Below are positions 59,123 through 64,000 of a stretch of 64,000 nt of DNA, piece by piece; positions within the stretch are counted from its first letter, which is position 1, and each line of letters opens with the position of its first letter. Origin of the DNA: Vitis vinifera. Its lineage: Eukaryota; Streptophyta; Magnoliopsida; Vitales; Vitaceae. Made by a program: the position numbers and the translations under genes. The DNA is taken from positions 3,682,001-3,746,000 of the forward strand of contig NC_081813.1 of assembly GCF_030704535.1 (NCBI RefSeq), in the 5' to 3' direction. The notes beneath the pieces were generated by a model that worked only from the letters and a program-made list of their open reading frames with translations, did not search any database and had not been told where the DNA came from.

Positions 59123-59419
59123 CTATGTTATGATTCTCAAAAAGTGCTAAAAAAATCTATTAAAAATATAGTAAAAAAAAAAGTCAAATTTATTTAAATT
59201 AATAAAAAATTTATATAAAAAGGAAACTTACATATTTTTAAATTATTTAATTTTTATATAATAGAATTAAATAAATAAAATAATTTTAAAATAAAATATA
59301 AAAATTTATTAACTTTAAATCTATTCTTTTAATTACTATCACTCTTTCTTTTCTACTACTTTTCTTCTCCATTTTCTTTCCCTCGCATTTTCCTCAAACT
59401 TTCCCAAAACCAAACATAG
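59123..59419. mobile_element. MITE-like element, CTATGTT termini, second copy
   Basis: Left end CTATGTTATGATTCTCAAAA; right end, on the other strand, CTATGTTTGGTTTTGGGAAA. Length 297 bp, AT-rich and non-coding. The same termini occur at 16344-16657, so the two belong to one family. No clear target duplication. Confidence 0.6.
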
Positions 59420-59490
59420 CTTTCAAAACATGCTCATTTTACCTCAAACTTCCCCAAAACCAAACATGATCTTCCAAAACATGCTCTTGG
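59392..59490. repeat. Two-copy tandem repeat, 50-bp unit, across the MITE end
   Basis: The unit beginning CCTCAAACTTTCCCAAAACC occurs at 59392-59441 and 59442-59490 with a few differences. Each copy includes the right terminus of the MITE (ACCAAACAT) plus flank, so the duplication happened after the MITE inserted. Confidence 0.85.
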
Positions 59491-60174
59491 TTTCCCTTTT
59501 TCCTAGCCCGTAGTTTCCTTTCTCCTATGAGATGGTCTGCTGAGGAATTTGTGATGAGATCATTCAAGACTAGACATTTCTGAAGAATGAAGAAATGGTC
59601 TATACACACACACATACAAATCCAAACCTATTTAAACATCAAACATCACATAAGACAAGTTTAAGTGTGGGACTATCTAATAGCAAAATGAAAAGTTCTG
59701 TTTTTTCAAAAATGAAAATAATTTGAGAAAAATTATTTCCTATTTATGATACCAAACAGGACTTTAAAAACACCCCATCTTTATTTTATTTTATTCTTGA
59801 TTTTTATAATCTTGACAGGCGCATCTCTTTCTTCCTCTCCTTCTTGTTAGGAGACATCATTAGATGCAACAAGACAAAGCTTAGATAGCAGTTCATTTAC
59901 ATTACCATAAAAATACAGACATACAGACACAATATAAAAACAAGCATCAATAATCTGGATAAGCCTCCAGTCATACTTTCTGCCTAGTAGGAAGTTTTCC
60001 CAATACATGAAATACAATTTCCAGTACATCATCAAATACACCAAAACTAACATATTTAAAACTATATATGTAGGATTCCGAAACATACTTTCCAAACTTT
60101 AAAAACCTTTTAATGGCCTTTCAGTCTTACTCACAAATGCCTCTTCTTTTCTCGGTCCCGCTGGTACCCTTATG

Positions 60175-63100
60175 CTAGTTTCTGTTCTTGCATTTTTCCA
60201 TGGCCCTTGGAGCTGCAAGCAAGGAATATCAAATTATTTCCGAGATCACCCACATGAATAACTAGAAGTTAAACATAAACAAAATTCCCACCAAGTCAAG
60301 TCGATATGGTTTTTGAACTCCTAAAAAGAGATGAGGAGCTGTGGATGATGCTCAAAGAAACATGGGTTATGTTTGAAATGCTTTAAACAAACATGATGCC
60401 CTGATGCATTTTTCTTTTCTTAGGATGACAGACAAACCTAGCCCAATTGCCTCTGAACCCTTCATGATCCTCAATCTCTTGCAAGACTCAGTGAACATCC
60501 TGTAACAAGAAAAATCAGGAGGAAACATTTTCAAGATTGAGCTAGCCGATGACAGTTAGGAATCTGATCGCAAAATTCAGACTAAGTTGGCCCTTCCAGG
60601 TTGCATGTAAACGACTCAAAAGCAATTTGTTTTGCATTATACAGACTCTGTAGATCTTCTGAGAAATAAGATCTAAAGTGGTGTACAACAGAAGGCCATC
60701 CTAAGATTATGAGCATTAGGTACTCTGAATTGGAAAAAGAACTTACTCCCAGGGGACATCTCCAACAAGCATCCAATCTCCATCCTTATCCTCGTATGTC
60801 AGCACATATTCAGAACCATGAAGAAGATCCATTAAGTGACTCTCAGTCAGCCCATCTCGCCCTGGAAGTCCATGAGAACCACACTGCCCTGCAGGACAGA
60901 CACACAAGTCAAACCCTTTTTGAGATATCTTACAACAGTGAATATGCCATCGTGCAACCTTGTGTATGATGTGAAAGTTAGACCAACAAAAAAATTGTGC
61001 TGATTTAGAGAATAATTTTGATTCTCTTCACATTCAACAAATTCTTATTTGAGAAAAGTAAAATATAATAATAGAAAGAATACTAGAACTCCTATCCTAC
61101 ATGCACTATTGTTGTCCTTTAGAAAGAAGAGAAAAAGCAGAAGAAACGAAAGAAAAAAATCATTCTTCCTTGCAACAGATCAACAGTAAAACCTCAAGCA
61201 ACAGAAGCAAGAAACTTTTAAGAAAATGCATTAGTTGCTAAGATTAACAATATGCCTTCTGTATATACTATTTTGTCAGGGGAGTCACTGTCATAGGTGA
61301 ATTTCTTATTCACAGGGCCCACACCCCAGCAGAAAATTTCAGACTGAATAATAAAGTTGATTTCAGAATTAAAACATTGACTAACCACAAAACTTGATAA
61401 GTTTATCATTGGACCTACTTCTACAACAATGGATATTGTAATAGAAGTATATAGGAGAGAGATTTCTTTACCAAAGTACATGAAAAAATTGGGAACAGGT
61501 TAAAAGTTTTGCCTTATCTGCAAGAAGAAAATGAAAGTCATAATTCTTCTTGCTATGCAGCATTGCAGATACCTCAATAACATTATGACGCAAAGGTTAT
61601 CTATGAATGGACAGTAGGTGTGTTTATGAGGAAGAGAGGATACCAATTGTAAAGCAGCTGAACATCTTCTCCAGAGCCGATGAGAGTTCCATATAGTTGC
61701 AGTAGATTTTGAGGTCAACCTTCCTCAGGTATGGAGCACCATCCATGCTAACTTTAACATAGAGGCAACCCAATCCTGATTTGCCTTCAGCATCTTCATT
61801 ATTCTTCGCCGAGCTGGCCATGGTGTTCTTTCGGAAAGACCGAATTGGTGGCCATCCTACCACCTGTGCCCTGTTACAGAAACTCTCCACTCAGTTGTTC
61901 ATTCAAATGAAATATTATATATGCACCAGAAATTGAACTCTACAAAGATATAGCAAAGAAAAAATATGAAAAACTTTGGGCAGGAAGAAAAGCAAACTAA
62001 AAGAATATTAATACACAATCTTAGAGAAACCCCCATGTTCACCCTTGGAAGAGCATTTATATCATCCAGATCAATTATTTAAAGTTTGTTTGGTTTCCCT
62101 ACAAGTAGTCAAAAGATCAAAATTTTGAATCTTAAATTATTTTCACTGAGGATCCCAGAAAACAAGAACTATTATCGATTGATCCAAATATAACTACTAT
62201 TTTTTCAAAACGAAAACAACAGAGGAAGAAGAGTAAAATTTTGTTGTCCTTATCTTTTTCGTCTAATTTATCTGCAACCAAACAGAGGAATACTGAAGAC
62301 CTTATGAAAGCACTGTAAAACTATCAAACTTGAGATATCCTGACTAAAAAAAAACCAATATTAAGCAAAATAGAAGCATTAACCCACTAAGACTCATTTA
62401 CATGTAAAACATGATAACAATTATCCTAAGAGGCAAGAAAACAATCCTAGATCAAAAGAAGCAAATAAAGGAAAGGAAAAACCGAAAACAACAAAAAGAA
62501 TGAAGAATATATGGTCGTGAACAGAAAAAAATCAGTACCCAATACCAACAACAACAAGATGAAGTGTTTGGTGGATGAGAAAGGTTAGACGAGGAAAACA
62601 ATTTAAATCTTAGATTATTCTTGATCTGGGGGGAAAAGAAGACAAAAAACTTCCTCATCTATGCCTATACCAACTACTCGGCTTTGTTGAGGTAAGTTTC
62701 GTTTTTTCTTGGAAACCAAACCCATGTAAAACACAGAGTCAAAACTGTAGTTTCCTATCATTTCCTCATTTTCTCAGAAACCAAACAGAGCTAAAGAGGG
62801 GGGGAAATCAAAGAGAAGAGAAAGAAAGCAAATAAAGAGACCAATTTACAAATGGGCAACTCCATTAATTACTCTGCTCTCTTGCATTCATAACTTGACT
62901 CTAGAGTTTAATAACCCTTGTCCCAAGAATCCTGGAATTGAAAGGAGGTGACCGAGAGACAAAGATATGCTTACTTTGCAGCAGGGGCACTTGCATGCTC
63001 GTTTGCAGCAGAGGCCTGAGGCTTCTTTTCCTGAACAGGCTTTGGTGATGAAGGAGCAGCAACATCTTTCATGGCAGGTCCAGGCATACATGATTTCTGG

Positions 63101-63537
63101 GCACTATTATTGTCCAAACCACCAAGAGGCTTCACACCATTCCCACCTCTAGGTGAGAACAAGACAGCTCCTTTACCCAAATCAACTTCAGATCCACCAT
63201 TGACAGAGAAAACCCATTTTCCAGACCCATCGATGGCATCAGAAAAACCCCTCTTAGCACCAGACACAAAGCCCTTAAGAGACCCGAGGGAGTACCCATT
63301 AGTCTTGTCCTCCAAATCCTTGCCAAAAAGAGAGACTCCTAGCTGAGGCTTCCTCTCAGGAGACTCAGAGCCAGGCAAGCCAAGTCGGAGCTCAGTCTCT
63401 CTGAGGTTGAGAGCAGTGCTCTTCTCACTCTCACTGGAAATGGTAGAGGAGGAGGCAGATGAGATCTTGTCAGAGGCCCTCTCCATTGAAGGAGCCTCTG
63501 ATAAGCCTATGTAATCATGTTCTAGAGGTATAGACAT
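60175..63537 (-). CDS. IAA27: Aux/IAA transcriptional repressor, IAA27 type
   Basis: Nuclear repressor that binds auxin response factors and is destroyed through TIR1/AFB when auxin is present. Exons: 62975-63537, 61644-61870, 60747-60888, 60438-60499, 60175-60212 (344 codons with stop; in phase). The N-terminus [14 protein letters not shown] is typical of the IAA27/IAA8/IAA9 group. Domain I is the EAR motif [15 protein letters not shown] basic KR in GAKRGFSD may belong to a nuclear signal. Domain II is the degron [14 protein letters not shown]. Domains III and IV form the PB1 fold: [20 protein letters not shown] and [17 protein letters not shown] with the basic [10 protein letters not shown]. 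All core residues are intact, so normal auxin turnover is expected. The start is the ATG at 63537. Auxin control of transcription is likely from the family but I saw no clear AuxRE. IAA27 rather than IAA8/9 is from N-terminal resemblance. Confidence 0.92.
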
Positions 63538-63612
63538 CAAAGTTGAACAACAACACGATGGAAACTCAAATATGCACCAGAGAAATGGTTGGTAAATATA
63601 TCAACAAGAAGG

Positions 63613-63645
<33 letters not shown>

Positions 63646-64000
63646 AGAAGAATGGAGAGAGGGGGGAATGGTTCTGTGGTTACAGGTTACCCCTAAAAGA
63701 GCTGGTTTTTGTTGATGCAGAAAAGAAGCTTCCTTGGCCTTTCTGTAGACCTTTTTTTTTTTCTCAAGAAAAATACACAAATAAAAGAAATAATTTCATC
63801 CCTTACTCCCTATTGTAACAATAGGTAAGACGAAGAATCGTACTGCAAAGCAAAAATATTCCACAATGGACATGACATATACATAATTTAATCACTACCA
63901 ACACCATAATCATATTATTACACCTATACAGCATAATCAATAAATCTATATATTTTTCAATTGGGTGATATTAAATCAGTTCAGTTATCATGTCAAATGA
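63538..64000 (-). promoter_or_regulatory. IAA27 5' leader and proximal promoter
   Basis: Upstream of the IAA27 start to the window edge. It contains the GA/CT tract, a second pyrimidine-rich stretch near 63752-63763 (plus-strand T-run), and AT-rich DNA from 63880. Two TGTC cores on the gene strand near 63868-63875 are too short to call auxin response elements. The promoter continues outside the window. Confidence 0.45.
63621..63640. repeat. (GA)10 tract in the IAA27 5' leader
   Basis: Reads (CT)10 on the sense strand, about 84-103 nt before the start codon, with further GA-rich sequence on both sides. CT/GA-rich leaders are common in plant genes and GAGA repeats are bound by BPC proteins; a role here is only possible. 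Confidence 0.8.

Larger units (their letters stand above)
58289..60174. other. AT-rich intergenic region between convergent genes
   Basis: 3' flank of the membrane protein gene and 3' UTR of IAA27. It is highly AT-rich from 58620 to 59300 and contains one MITE-like element plus an overlapping tandem repeat. No gene seen. Confidence 0.55.

Noticed and set aside
63860-63880. Auxin response elements upstream of IAA27
   Set aside because: Only TGTC cores, not the full TGTCTC or TGTCGG, were seen; these occur often by chance.
1-64000. CRISPR arrays, operons or phage-like systems
   Set aside because: None seen; the window is ordinary plant nuclear DNA with spliced genes.

Overview
This is plant nuclear DNA: spliced genes with GT-AG introns, AT-rich spacers, MITEs, Ty1/copia fossils and plant-specific families (CNL resistance protein, Aux/IAA, TIP aquaporin, NDH subunit PnsB3). 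Gene spacing, intron style and the repeat families suggest a woody eudicot, most likely grape (Vitis). That is inference from recall, not from a database comparison.

Layout. 1-1916 (+): 3' part of a CNL (NB-ARC/LRR) resistance gene. 5156-9874 (-): MTV1, an ENTH/VHS adaptor, 5 exons. 11106-18217 (-): TRZ4-type long tRNase Z, 12 exons, with a tRNA-Lys fragment in intron 1 and a GC-AG intron that splits the HEAT motif. 19752-19825 (+): intact tRNA-Asn(GTT). 20115-21580 (+): PnsB3/NDF4, 6 exons, with a TTA-flanked MITE in intron 4. 21778-22299: small hAT-like element. 23445-24454 (-): tonoplast aquaporin TIP2;1. About 26830-31520 (-): decayed Ty1/copia element carrying a nested MITE. 32593-33939 and 34902-36248 (+): tandem intronless JINGUBANG-like WD40 genes. 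37816-46432 (-): ASCC1-like KH plus 2H-phosphoesterase (LigT/AKAP7) gene, 12 coding exons, with a probable solo copia LTR in intron 4. 48661-48993 (+): small possible membrane protein. 49631-52220 (-): third JINGUBANG-like gene, with one intron. 54514-58288 (+): type II membrane protein with a CmcI-like methyltransferase fold. 60175-63537 (-): Aux/IAA protein of the IAA27 type.

How the genes relate. They do not form a functional cluster. The order MTV1 - TRZ4 - PnsB3 - TIP2;1 - LigT/ASCC1-like matches, from memory, Arabidopsis At3g16270-At3g16220, so the core is a conserved syntenic block into which the WD40 pair and the copia element fall. Exon boundaries were set by hand from splice sites and reading-frame phase; every multi-exon model given stays in frame from start to stop. 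I found no convincing novel multi-gene system. The most unusual points are the GC-AG intron inside the tRNase Z HEAT motif, the truncated tRNA-Lys copy in the same gene, the three-member WD40 group, and several well-bounded small transposons.
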